Assembly (NCBI RefSeq): GCF_011806525.1
Contig: NZ_JAAVKI010000007.1
Coordinates: 1 to 64,000, forward strand
DNA: 64,000 nt
Direction of reading: 5' to 3'
DNA from: Thalassospira sp. HF15
GTDB taxonomy: Bacteria > Pseudomonadota > Alphaproteobacteria > Rhodospirillales > Thalassospiraceae
Shown here piece after piece: positions 63,886 through 64,000 of the stretch. The notes beneath the pieces were generated by a model. The model was given only the letters and a program-made list of their open reading frames with translations. It had not been told where the DNA came from and made no database searches. The position numbers and the translations under genes are program-made. The number at the start of each line of letters is the position of its first letter. Within the stretch, counting starts at the first letter, position 1.

Positions 63886-64000
63886 TCAGACGTGGAAGGA
63901 TTCACCGCAACCGCAACGACCTTTTTCGTTGGGGTTCCGGAAAACAAAGCCTTCTTCCATCTTGTTGACCTCGTAATCCATCTCTGTGCCAAGCACGAAC
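63886..64000 (-). CDS. iscA: Iron-sulfur carrier IscA, 3' part
   Basis: Only the last 38 codons lie inside the window. The end reads MDYEVNKMEEGFVFRNPNEK then GRCGCGESF, which carries the conserved C-terminal CGCG motif of A-type carriers. The position at the head of hscB-hscA-fdx-iscX identifies it as iscA. The 5' part, and presumably iscU, iscS and iscR, lie beyond the right edge. Confidence 0.93.
   Translation of the reverse strand, partial: FVLGTEMDYEVNKMEEGFVFRNPNEKGRCGCGESFHV

Overview
The window reads as chromosome from a free-living, probably marine alphaproteobacterium of the Rhodospirillales; Thalassospira is my best guess. The basis is gene content and protein style: a PII-glutamine synthetase pair, TRAP and branched-chain amino-acid ABC uptake, several EamA-type exporters, an ISC operon whose HscB has an N-terminal zinc ribbon, and GC-rich codon use. 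This is inference; no database search was possible. There is no rRNA operon, CRISPR array, recognisable transposase or integrase.

Layout. 1-5.7 kb: two tandem tRNA-Lys genes, then a leftward gyrA-coaD-ppi operon and an exporter. 5.9-12.3 kb: small accessory and housekeeping genes (GNAT, DUF547, a metalloprotease-like protein with an altered motif, pyrC, an AT-rich membrane protein, a secreted serine hydrolase, tRNA-His). 12.6-17 kb: an oxidoreductase, a LysR/rhodanese divergent pair, a HEPN-like protein and an aminotransferase. 17.2-22.8 kb: glnB behind a sigma-54 type promoter, glnA, and two translationally coupled TPR-sulfotransferases; a third lies at 29-30.8 kb. 22.8-35.7 kb: c-di-GMP enzymes, hydrolases, adenosine deaminase, AraC with an exporter, and a TetR/NmrA divergent pair sharing a nested palindrome. 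35.8-42.3 kb: a TRAP transporter with its GntR regulator, an AraC regulator and an Old Yellow Enzyme homologue. 42.4-48.9 kb: LysR and a five-gene liv-type ABC operon in the order receptor, two ATPases, two permeases. 49-56 kb: two exporters, a TetR/enoyl-CoA hydratase pair, GNAT plus diguanylate cyclase, and a cation:dicarboxylate-type symporter. 56.2-58.2 kb: a low-GC islet of three tightly packed genes (RelE-like protein, Xre protein, DUF6941-like protein) bracketed by imperfect direct repeats and lying beside a tRNA with a CAT anticodon. 58.3-64 kb: a sulfur-handling block (mnmA, tenA, iscX, fdx, hscA, hscB, 3' part of iscA).

How it fits together. Nitrogen assimilation (glnB-glnA) and Fe-S/thiolation (isc genes, mnmA) are core metabolism. 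The transporters with adjacent regulators (GntR-TRAP, AraC-exporter, LysR-liv) are scavenging and efflux modules. Two GGDEF proteins and one EAL protein form a local set of c-di-GMP enzymes. The best candidate for an undescribed system is the three-gene islet at 56.4-57.7 kb, which looks like a toxin-antitoxin pair with a third conserved partner. Other items for follow-up are the three large TPR-sulfotransferases, the HEPN-like gene fused by overlap to an aminotransferase gene, and the metalloprotease-like protein that lacks the first histidine of its family motif.
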